IMG/VR virus record: IMGVR_UViG_3300042308_000076
Coordinates: 1 to 26,768 of that record
DNA from: a virus
Strand: one strand, 5' to 3'
DNA length: 26,768 nucleotides
Of this stretch, positions 21,444 through 26,768 are shown piece by piece. The notes below the pieces were generated by a model. That model searched no databases, was not told the DNA's origin, and saw nothing but the letters and a program-made list of their open reading frames with translations. Position 1 is the stretch's first letter. Each line of letters begins with the position of its first letter. A program made the translations under genes and the position numbers.

Positions 21444-23252
21444 ATGAGCTATTTCGATGACGCAAGTCTTGTACTGATTCCTTCGGGATACAAGAACGCA
21501 AAGGTGTACTCTGTCAAGCCTACCGATGGTACTGGGGATTTAACCTTCAGCCGTGCCTCTGATGCCACCCGAGTGCAGAGTGACGGCCTAATTGAGAAGG
21601 TGCGGACTAACCTTGTTTTGCAGAGCCAAACCTTTGATAATGCGAGTTGGACAAAAACAACCGATGGTCAAGTAACAATAACTGCAAATGCTGCGGTAGC
21701 CCCAGACGGAACTACGACCGCAGAGAAAATGATACCAAGCGCAATCGCTGGTTTTCACTGCGTTGCTCAAACAATAACTTTAAGCGCATCCGAAACATCA
21801 GTAAGCATTTTTGCAAAGGCGGCAGAGTATTCATTTTTGCAAATCTTTGATTCGCTAACAACTGAATTTGCAAATTTCAACTTAACGACTGGCGTGGTAG
21901 GTTCTACCAATACTTACGTTGCATCTATTGAGTCAGTAGGCAACGGATGGTATCGTTGTAAGGCAACCAAAGCCGCACCAAGCGGTTCATTTACTCTACG
22001 TTATGGCGTAGTTACAAGTGGAACGGCAGTGCGTGGTGAATCGTTTACGGGCAACGGCACCGATGGCCTTTTGATTTGGGGAGCTCAAGCGGAAACTGGC
22101 GTAACTACCGACTACATCGCCACCACCACCGCAGCGGTAAGCGTTGGCCCAGTGAGCGGTTTACCCCGTTTGGACTACCTTAATAGCACTTGCCCTAAAC
22201 TTCTCTTGGAGCCGCAGCGTTCCAACTTAGTCACTTTCTCAGAGAGTTTTAACAATGCGGCCTGGACAAAGCTAAATGCAACCGTAACGGCAAATGCTGC
22301 GGCTTCGCCCGATGGTTATGTAAATGCGGACAAATTGATTGCAAATAGTGGGGCGGTGCTTTCAAGTATTAGCAACTATGCACTTCAAGCAATCACAAAG
22401 GCTGCGAGTGCAATTCAGTACACTTATTCAGTATTTGCAAAACAGAGTGGTCTAAATAGAATAAATATTTTTGCGCAAGGAACAAGTGCAGCCAACCACG
22501 CAATTGTTACAATTTCACTTGTTAATGGTACAATTTCTACCGCTGCCGCATCGGCTGGAACCTTTACTGGCGCTTCCGCTTCGGTATCGGATTACGGGAA
22601 TGGTTGGTATCGCTGCGCTTTGGTTTTCACAACGAATACCGACACGGCTTTAACGGTGCGCAACATCCCAACCGATAGCACTTTAACTACTGGAAACGGA
22701 ACAGATGGCATCCTAATCTATGGGGCACAACTTGAACAAGCCTCCTACGCCACCTCGTACATCCCCACGCTTGGGGCCTCAGTTACAAGGGTTGCGGATG
22801 CTGCTTCAAAAACGGGCATTAGCTCTTTGATTGGGCAGACGGAGGGGGTTCTTTTTGTGGATTATAACTATCAAGCAAACCGAGACACTTCGGGTAGTAT
22901 GCCTATTGTGATTGTAAGCGGTTCCAGTGAAGCATATATATTTATAACGACAGCTGGAGCTTTGCGATTTGAATTGTACAACGCTGGCGTACTGCAAGCA
23001 TTGATAACTGGCACAATAGGCGCAGTAGGTCGCAAAAAAATAGCGTTTGCATATAAAGCAAATGATTTTGCCGCATATATGAATGGAGTACAAATAGGCA
23101 CCGATACGAGCGGAACCGTTGGCGCTATGGCTGCCGTACATATTGGAACTTATTACGTAGCTGGTTATTCAAGTGTAAGCGGGATGAACCAAGCCCTACT
23201 ATTCACGACCCGTTTAACCAACGCCCAATTAGCTGAACTTACCGCCTTATGA
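21444..23252 (+). CDS. Receptor-binding tail protein, duplicated CBM-like domains
   Basis: A 602-residue protein. A short N-terminal attachment segment (1-50) has DLTFSRASDATRVQSDGLIE. Then come two related carbohydrate-binding-like domains at about 56-226 and 261-441. Each contains NLV...SF/TFNNAxWTK, SIFAKA or SVFAKQ, GNGWYRC, and GNGTDGLLIWGAQ or GNGTDGILIYGAQ. Between them lies PRLDYLNSTCPKLLLEPQR. The C-terminal region (about 455-602) reads as a LamG or concanavalin-like lectin domain (GVLFVDYNYQ, GRKKIAFAYKANDFAAYMNG). This layout indicates sugar binding on the host surface. It may be the chief specificity determinant. Confidence 0.75.
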   Translation: MSYFDDASLVLIPSGYKNAKVYSVKPTDGTGDLTFSRASDATRVQSDGLIEKVRTNLVLQSQTFDNASWTKTTDGQVTITANAAVAPDGTTTAEKMIPSAIAGFHCVAQTITLSASETSVSIFAKAAEYSFLQIFDSLTTEFANFNLTTGVVGSTNTYVASIESVGNGWYRCKATKAAPSGSFTLRYGVVTSGTAVRGESFTGNGTDGLLIWGAQAETGVTTDYIATTTAAVSVGPVSGLPRLDYLNSTCPKLLLEPQRSNLVTFSESFNNAAWTKLNATVTANAAASPDGYVNADKLIANSGAVLSSISNYALQAITKAASAIQYTYSVFAKQSGLNRINIFAQGTSAANHAIVTISLVNGTISTAAASAGTFTGASASVSDYGNGWYRCALVFTTNTDTALTVRNIPTDSTLTTGNGTDGILIYGAQLEQASYATSYIPTLGASVTRVADAASKTGISSLIGQTEGVLFVDYNYQANRDTSGSMPIVIVSGSSEAYIFITTAGALRFELYNAGVLQALITGTIGAVGRKKIAFAYKANDFAAYMNGVQIGTDTSGTVGAMAAVHIGTYYVAGYSSVSGMNQALLFTTRLTNAQLAELTAL

Positions 23253-23614
23253 AATTCTTAAAATACGAGTTCACGCCTACCCAGTGGGCAACGGCTAAAG
23301 CCAAGATTGAGACCACCGATGGTGAGGTAACTTGGGATGCTACCAAAGTGACTGCGGTAGTAGAACTCGGGCATCTTTGCACCCAATGGGAAACCGATGC
23401 CGAAGGCAACCAAGTTTGTGAGGTAACATCACCAAAGTACGCAGTTGACATTCTATGGGCTGCGGAGCCTCTGGTTACTTCGTTTGCGTCTTATGTCGTA
23501 TGGCCAGCCCCTTGCGGAGTTCATATCTTCGCTGGATGGGAATCAGCATACGAATCAGAATACTGCGTAGCTAACCCCGATGCTTCTTATTGCCAAGAAC
23601 CAAATAATAATTAA
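23249..23614 (+). CDS. Fibre-associated protein, Cys/Trp-rich
   Basis: A 121-residue protein coupled to the receptor-binding gene by ATGA. It has KYEFTPTQWATAKAKIET, CTQWETDAEGNQVCEV, KYAVDILWAAEPLVTSF, VVWPAPCGVHIFAG and a C-terminus with two cysteines (YCVANPDASYC). I recognise similar proteins after fibre genes of Bacteroidota phages. Function unknown; it may be a fibre chaperone or a minor tail component. Confidence 0.55.
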   Translation: MKFLKYEFTPTQWATAKAKIETTDGEVTWDATKVTAVVELGHLCTQWETDAEGNQVCEVTSPKYAVDILWAAEPLVTSFASYVVWPAPCGVHIFAGWESAYESEYCVANPDASYCQEPNNN

Positions 23615-23616
23615 AT

Positions 23617-24546
23617 ATGGGAACAACACTTACGGGGACAACCCCTCAAGACACATACGATAGCCTTATTAAGGTTACGGACAACGGGCCGATTAGCGGT
23701 ACGCTAAAGGCGTTAAGCGATGGTTTGGGTAATGACTCAACCTTGTCTTTGTCAACGACTGCTGCTTCTATCGCAGGAACTTTGGCGGTAGCGGGTGACG
23801 TATCTATCGCGGACAAGATTGTTCACATAGGCGATACCAACACCGCTATCCGCTTCCCTGCTGCTGACACAATTACTTTTGAAACTTCGGGAGCAGAAGT
23901 AGCTCGTATCACATCTACGGGCAACGTAGGCATCGGCACGAGTGCGCCTGCTTCAAAGTTGCACGTACAATCGGGAGCCTTGCAAGTTTCGGGCAATAGC
24001 ATTGATACAGTAATTTCTTATTCAACTGTTGGCATTGTTGGAACTACCACTGCTCACGACCTACAAATTGTACGCAATAGTGTTGAAATTGCCCGAGTAA
24101 CGGCAAACGGCCTAACCTTCAACGGGGACACCGCAGCAGCCAACGCCCTTGATGACTACGAAGAAGGCACTTTTACTGTTGGTGTTTCGTTTGGTGGTGC
24201 GTCTGTTGGTGTGACTACCTCAATTAATGCAGGAAAATATACCAAGATAGGAAGGCAAGTAACGGTAAATGGGTATATTCAACTAACAAGCAAAGGAAGT
24301 TCTACGGGTGACGCAAGCATTACGGGATTGCCATTTACAATTCCAAATGATTTTGGAAATTACTCTGCCGTTAATTTGTGGCTCTCAGCCATAACTTTTG
24401 CAAATCAATTTCAAGCAAATGGCGTAATTAATTCAACCAACATTTCATTACAGGAGATTACAGAATTAGGTATTGGTACATCCATTACAAATGCTGACTT
24501 TGCAAACAATAGCGCGATAATTTTTTCCTTTACTTACAGCGTATAA
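23617..24546 (+). CDS. Tail fibre protein
   Basis: A 309-residue, Gly/Ser/Thr-rich protein with fibre signatures. TLAVAGDVSIADKIVHIGD and GNVGIGTSAPASKLHV (102-117) are typical of trimeric beta-helical fibres. It ends with a DYEEGTFTVGVSFGG (180-194), KYTKIGRQVTVNGYIQL and SITGLPFT domain, often seen at fibre tips. No intramolecular chaperone (peptidase S74) is present. The start is ATG 23617 after a TAAAT leader. It probably contributes to host recognition with the 602-residue protein. Confidence 0.75.
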   Translation: MGTTLTGTTPQDTYDSLIKVTDNGPISGTLKALSDGLGNDSTLSLSTTAASIAGTLAVAGDVSIADKIVHIGDTNTAIRFPAADTITFETSGAEVARITSTGNVGIGTSAPASKLHVQSGALQVSGNSIDTVISYSTVGIVGTTTAHDLQIVRNSVEIARVTANGLTFNGDTAAANALDDYEEGTFTVGVSFGGASVGVTTSINAGKYTKIGRQVTVNGYIQLTSKGSSTGDASITGLPFTIPNDFGNYSAVNLWLSAITFANQFQANGVINSTNISLQEITELGIGTSITNADFANNSAIIFSFTYSV

Positions 24547-24566
24547 ACAATTAATAATTAGAAACA

Positions 24567-24812
24567 ATGATTGAAGAAGTAATCTACATCAGCGAATTCA
24601 ACGTCAGCCTTGACGGAACTATCGCAGTCCGCAAAACCACAGACGTTACCAAAGACGGAGCCGTAATCGCTTCCTCTTATTGGCGCACCGTGCTTGCAGT
24701 TAACGACCCTGCTGCCGATGAGGTATTGGGAGTTGATGGCTACTACCGCACCCTTGCCAACGATGCTTGGGCAATGATTCCTGCACCCGTTGCAGAAGTT
24801 GTAGCCGAGTAA
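24567..24812 (+). CDS. Small tail-fibre-linked protein
   Basis: An 81-residue protein (EVIYISEFNVSLDGTIAVR, then AVIASSYWRTVLAVNDPAA) starting after TTAGAAACA. It has beta-rich character and an Ala/Val-rich C-terminus. I recall small proteins with the pattern V..SEFNV..DG.I.VR after phage fibre genes, sometimes annotated as tail fibre related. Function not shown by the sequence. The next gene starts with GTG directly after the stop. Confidence 0.55.
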   Translation: MIEEVIYISEFNVSLDGTIAVRKTTDVTKDGAVIASSYWRTVLAVNDPAADEVLGVDGYYRTLANDAWAMIPAPVAEVVAE

Positions 24813-24950
24813 GTGGAACACCTACAACAACGGCTTGAGGCATTAAAGCAGCAAGAGGCGAATCTACTAATGCAATTAGATGAGGTTCGTGTCTTGGTTG
24901 CGGCATACGAAAACACCCTTAACAAAGATGACAAAGGAGTCAGCCGATAG
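24813..24950 (+). CDS. 45-residue coiled-coil protein
   Basis: GTG 24813 follows the previous stop with no gap. The product begins with HLQQRLEALKQQEANLLMQL and then DEVRVLVAAYENTL: a single amphipathic coiled coil. The last 23 bases overlap the holin-like gene. Small coiled-coil proteins at this position are common in phage lysis regions. Function unknown; it may be a lysis regulator or a tail-associated spacer. Confidence 0.6.
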   Translation: MEHLQQRLEALKQQEANLLMQLDEVRVLVAAYENTLNKDDKGVSR

Positions 24951-25098
24951 CGTTTTAACGTCTTGGTCTTTAACGGGAGCAGGACTTCTCGTAAGCTACG
25001 CCCATCAAGCGTTGGGTTTAGCCGTACTTGTAACCTCACTTGCGTACACTCTTTGGAAGTGGCGAAGGGACTACAAGAAGGACAAAGGTGCTAATTGA
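24928..25098 (+). CDS. Holin-like membrane protein
   Basis: ATG 24928 gives a 56-residue protein with a polar N-terminus (TKESADSVLTSW), one or two hydrophobic helices (SLTGAGLLVSYAHQALGLAV, continuing LVTSLAYTL) and a basic C-terminus (WKWRRDYKKDKG). This is a typical small holin topology. Holins open the inner membrane at lysis time so the endolysin can reach the wall. The starts at 24880 or earlier give no sensible N-terminus. It overlaps the preceding coiled-coil gene and the following membrane gene. Confidence 0.6.
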   Translation: MTKESADSVLTSWSLTGAGLLVSYAHQALGLAVLVTSLAYTLWKWRRDYKKDKGAN

Positions 25099-25291
25099 GC
25101 GAATCTTCGGTAACCCGAAGACTACTCTGCTTGGGCTGATTATTATCGGCCTTTGTTTTGTGCTTGTGTTTTACGAGAAGGCCACGCTCACGGAGGTGAG
25201 TGCGTTTATGATGGGTGCGTTCGCACTTTTCTTTTTTAAAGATGGTAAAGAAGATGGCAAAGCAACAGGCGGTAAGCCAACGAATAAGTAA
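25088..25291 (+). CDS. Second small membrane protein of lysis module
   Basis: GTG 25088 gives a 67-residue protein with two hydrophobic stretches (TTLLGLIIIGLCFVLVFY and VSAFMMGAFALFFF) separated by a short loop, and a charged Gly/Lys-rich C-terminus. The pairing with the 24928 gene suggests holin plus antiholin or a two-component holin. Which gene is the true holin cannot be decided from sequence. It overlaps the previous gene by 11 bases, fitting translational coupling. Confidence 0.55.
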   Translation: MLIERIFGNPKTTLLGLIIIGLCFVLVFYEKATLTEVSAFMMGAFALFFFKDGKEDGKATGGKPTNK

Positions 25292-25382
25292 GAGCAAGAA
25301 GCGAGGCAAGCACTCCAAGAGTGCATCTGCTAATAAGGCGAGTAAGAACTACTCCAAGCCTTACAAAAGTCAAGGTCGTTAA
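25254..25382 (+). CDS. Highly basic 42-residue microprotein
   Basis: ATG 25254 gives MAKQQAVSQRISKSKKRGKH, then SKSASANKASKNYSKPYKSQ; ATG 25242 would add four residues. It is one of the most basic products in the window, nearly all Lys, Ser, Asn and Arg. I recall basic peptides of this kind near lysis genes in Bacteroidota phages (KSK.RKG.H.K...NYKK.Y). It could bind nucleic acid, but nothing proves this. It overlaps the preceding membrane gene by 38 bases and ends just before the repeat-rich gap. Confidence 0.55.
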   Translation: MAKQQAVSQRISKSKKRGKHSKSASANKASKNYSKPYKSQGR

Positions 25383-25385
25383 AAT

Positions 25386-25515
25386 GTGCATTAAGGCGCA
25401 CTTTACCTGTTAATGTACGTTTTAATGTACATTATGACTACAAATTGTGCAATAGAAGGCACATTAAGCACTATGCAAAAACTGCAAAGTGTAAACTCAA
25501 ATGAGCATAATGTGT
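25386..25515 (+). repeat. Iteron-like cluster with palindromes
   Basis: The 161-base gap 25383-25543 contains at least five related copies of a word close to GTACATTAA on both strands: GTGCATTAAG (25386-25395), TTAATGTAC (25410-25418 and 25422-25430, period 12), GCACATTAAG (25459-25468) and CATAATGTGT (25506-25515). TAATGTACATTA (25423-25434) is a perfect 12-base palindrome. TGTGC/GCACA (25446-25450 and 25459-25463) and GTGC/GCAC (25386-25389 and 25398-25401) are inverted repeats. Candidate replication origin, operator or late-gene control region. Confidence 0.5.
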
Positions 25516-25543
25516 AAAATGTCCAACTTTTGATATTAAAAAC

Positions 25544-25969
25544 GTGACCAAGAACTTTACCCTCGCAGAACTTACTGCTACAAAAACAGGGCTTCCTAAC
25601 GCTTTACCCAAGCATTTGGAACCCAACCTCCGTGCGCTTGCAGAAAACGTCTTACAACCCACGAGAGATGCCTTAGGTGCGCTCAAAGTGACGAGTGCAT
25701 ACCGCAGCCCTGCGGTTAATAGCAAAGTGGGGGGAGCGAAGACCTCGCAGCACGTACAGGCTCAAGCTGCGGACTTGAAATGCGAAGCAGGCAACGATGT
25801 GTTGTTCCATTGGATTAAGGACAATTTAGACTTTGACCAACTCATTTGGGAATTTGGCTCTGATACTGCGCCATCGTGGGTTCACGTTAGTTATTCTAAT
25901 ACCAAGAACCGCAAACAAATCCTAAAAGCAGTAAAGCACAATGGCAAAACCAAATACCTCACCTTTTGA
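25544..25969 (+). CDS. M15-family peptidase endolysin
   Basis: GTG 25544 gives a 141-residue, single-domain peptidase of the M15 (D-Ala-D-Ala carboxypeptidase/VanY) type. The metal-binding and catalytic set is TSAYRSPAVN (50-59), SQHVQAQAADL with H70 and D77, the QLIWEFG segment with E103, and WVHVSY with H114. Such enzymes cut peptide links in peptidoglycan to release progeny. No signal peptide is present, so export depends on the holin. It follows the iteron-like gap and precedes the spanin-like gene. Confidence 0.88.
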   Translation: MTKNFTLAELTATKTGLPNALPKHLEPNLRALAENVLQPTRDALGALKVTSAYRSPAVNSKVGGAKTSQHVQAQAADLKCEAGNDVLFHWIKDNLDFDQLIWEFGSDTAPSWVHVSYSNTKNRKQILKAVKHNGKTKYLTF

Positions 25970-26054
25970 TAACTGGCTCAATGAACTTGAAACTAAACCC
26001 CAACCGACTTGCAATGTGGACAATCCTGCTGACTGCGACTCTTGCGGTAGTTAG
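25941..26054 (+). CDS. 37-residue Cys-rich microprotein overlapping endolysin and spanin
   Basis: ATG 25941 and TAG 26052-26054 in a third frame, bridging the endolysin end and the spanin start. The product is MAKPNTSPFDNWLNELETKP, then a C-terminal CNVDNPADCDSCGS with three Cys (C-x7-C-x2-C). I recognise a similar ending (C.ID.PDC..CGS) from Bacteroidota phages, which supports a real gene. A small zinc-binding or metal-chelating fold is possible. The function is unknown, and the extensive overlap lowers confidence. Confidence 0.45.
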   Translation: MAKPNTSPFDNWLNELETKPQPTCNVDNPADCDSCGS

Positions 26055-26388
26055 CAGTTGCGCTACTGTGAAACCAGTCCTGCAGAGTGTAGTTGTTCGG
26101 GACACGGTAATTGTCACCAAGACAAAGTACCTAACCGACACTCTAGAACTTTACAAGGACACGACAATTTACCAAGACAAGGTAAGGCTTCAGCTCCAGT
26201 ACATCGACAGAAAGGTGTACGTTGAGGCTACGTGCTTGCCCGATACCATCCGAGTCACACAGACCAAGATTCTAACGAAGGAGAAAAAGCAGAGGGGATG
26301 GACTTTAGAAGGAGCAGCGGTTACGCTTGGGCTTATCCTTGTCGCTGCGTACTTCATAAAGAAGTGGATAGATAAGCTCGTAGAGTAG
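25981..26388 (+). CDS. Probable unimolecular spanin (u-spanin)
   Basis: A 135-residue protein starting at ATG 25981. A lipoprotein signal (MWTILLTATLAVVSSC) has its lipobox cysteine at C27. The middle part (30-105) is beta-rich with Val/Thr/Ile strands, and a single C-terminal transmembrane helix (GAAVTLGLILVAAYF, about 111-125) ends with a basic tail (KKWIDK). One protein with an outer-membrane lipid anchor and an inner-membrane helix is the u-spanin architecture, as in phage T1 gp11. Such proteins fuse the inner and outer membranes at the last step of lysis of Gram-negative hosts. It follows the endolysin as expected. A plain phage lipoprotein is the alternative. Confidence 0.7.
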   Translation: MNLKLNPNRLAMWTILLTATLAVVSSCATVKPVLQSVVVRDTVIVTKTKYLTDTLELYKDTTIYQDKVRLQLQYIDRKVYVEATCLPDTIRVTQTKILTKEKKQRGWTLEGAAVTLGLILVAAYFIKKWIDKLVE

Positions 26389-26454
26389 GTTTATTTGGCT
26401 TCTGCTGCACTTAAATACTAAAATGGTATAAGTGTATGCCTTGAGGTATTTGGA

Positions 26455-26486
26455 TGCGTTAGAACGCAACTTCTTTCTTTTTCTTT
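26455..26486 (+). terminator. Candidate terminator after spanin
   Basis: TGCGTT (26455-26460) and AACGCA (26463-26468) form a tight inverted repeat, followed by a pyrimidine-rich tract from 26471. The loop of two bases would require the end pair to open. The 67 bases between the spanin stop and this structure hold no gene. Confidence 0.4.
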
Positions 26487-26594
26487 GTTAAGTTTCTTTT
26501 TCTTTAAGTTGTTTGGTTAAGTTAAGAGTTGACTAACTACTAACTAATATCAACTTGAAAGTTGATTAAGTTAAGTAACTAACTAAGTTAACTG
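26474..26594 (+). repeat. AT-rich short-repeat region
   Basis: The 275-base gap 26389-26663 contains no gene but many short repeats. TTTCTTTTTCTTT occurs at 26474-26486 and 26493-26505 (period 19). TTAAGTTAAG occurs at 26517-26526 and 26566-26575. CTAACTA occurs in tandem at 26533-26539 and 26540-26546, with related AACTAAC/AACTAAG words to 26588. ATCAACTT-GA-AAGTTGAT (26549-26566) is a perfect inverted repeat. Candidate operator or replication control region upstream of a new transcription unit. Confidence 0.5.
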
Positions 26595-26614
26595 GTAAAA
26601 AAAAAGAAATAAAA

Positions 26615-26643
26615 TTGACATACGCAAGTTCTTATGCTAATAT
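26615..26643 (+). promoter_or_regulatory. Sigma70-like promoter candidate
   Basis: TTGACA (26615-26620), 17-base spacer, TAATAT (26638-26643). The A-rich stretch just upstream (26597-26614) resembles an UP element. It lies 21 bases before the last gene. The form is the general sigma70 consensus rather than the Bacteroidota TAnnTTTG type. Confidence 0.5.
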
Positions 26644-26663
26644 GTAATGATTCTAAATAATGA

Positions 26664-26768
26664 ATGACCATATCTACATTTATTGGGATGACGTACCTTT
26701 GGCTAATGACACCAAAGTACTACATCGGCAAGACGTTGAAGATAGAGGCGAAGGATGTGGTGATGGAC
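26664..26768 (+). CDS. Partial gene at right window edge
   Basis: ATG 26664 opens a frame of 35 codons that runs to the window end: MTISTFIGMTYLWLMTPKYY, then IGKTLKIEAKDVVMD. An overlapping frame from ATG 26660 is also open to the end, but its product (NDHIYIYWDDVPLANDTK, then Glu/Gly-rich) looks less likely. The reading frame is therefore tentative. The gene would start a new unit under the sigma70-like promoter. Function cannot be judged from this fragment. Confidence 0.4.
   Translation, partial: MTISTFIGMTYLWLMTPKYYIGKTLKIEAKDVVMD

Noticed and set aside
26660-26768. Alternative partial ORF from ATG 26660
   Set aside because: The product looks less natural (Arg/Asp/Gly-rich end) than the frame from ATG 26664, though both are open to the edge and the choice is not final.
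1-26768. tRNA genes, CRISPR arrays, insertion sequences, integrase or repressor
   Set aside because: None recognised on either strand; no repeat-spacer pattern and no transposase- or recombinase-like protein among the frames.

Overview
The window is a nearly gap-free stretch of a tailed double-stranded DNA phage genome, open at both ends, with every credible gene on the + strand. Three things point to a Bacteroidota host. Starts are preceded by A-rich leaders rather than Shine-Dalgarno sequences (for example before 16941 and 17946). One promoter-like site (943-975) fits the Bacteroidota TTG...TAnnTTTG pattern. Many of the small proteins match types I associate with Bacteroidota phages. A tail-tube candidate and a 605-residue tape measure without any recognisable sheath suggest siphovirus morphology. 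No integrase, repressor, tRNA or CRISPR array is visible.

Layout. 1-912: end of an operon with a Cys-rich protein, a PD-(D/E)XK-like protein and a 45-residue protein, closed by a terminator. 913-3554: a new unit with a membrane microprotein, acidic proteins, a C5-cytosine DNA methyltransferase, a RecE-like exonuclease and a 4-Cys protein. Every uncoupled start here has the element ACCAATC next to it. 3551-6639: a tightly overlapping cassette of a GT-B glycosyltransferase, a GT-A glycosyltransferase, a SAM methyltransferase, a PAPS-reductase-like PP-loop enzyme and an HNH protein. 6671-8105: terminase small (putative) and large subunits. 8127-15163: tail genes, including a tail-assembly-chaperone-like pair joined by a likely -1 frameshift on a T9 run, and the tape measure. 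15160-17867: maturation protease, scaffold and major capsid protein. 17946-21441: tail tube, portal and connector genes, with terminators after the capsid and tube genes. 21444-24812: receptor-binding and fibre genes. 24813-26388: lysis module with coiled-coil protein, holin candidates, basic microprotein, M15 endolysin and a probable unimolecular spanin. 26389-26663: repeat-rich intergenic region with a strong promoter-like sequence ahead of a gene cut off by the window end.

How it works together. Most genes are translationally coupled through ATGA/GTGA overlaps, so the few uncoupled starts, three terminators and two repeat-rich intergenic regions are probably the main control points. Tail genes lie between terminase and head genes, and the portal lies downstream of the capsid gene, which differs from the usual terminase-portal-protease-capsid-tail order.

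The most interesting signals are: the frameshift site at 8599-8607; a 171-codon +1 reading frame inside the methyltransferase gene; the sugar/methyl/PP-loop cassette; the start-adjacent ACCAATC element; two similar C-terminal modules on the protease and portal; the iteron-like cluster at 25386-25515; and the u-spanin gene overlapped by a Cys-rich microprotein.
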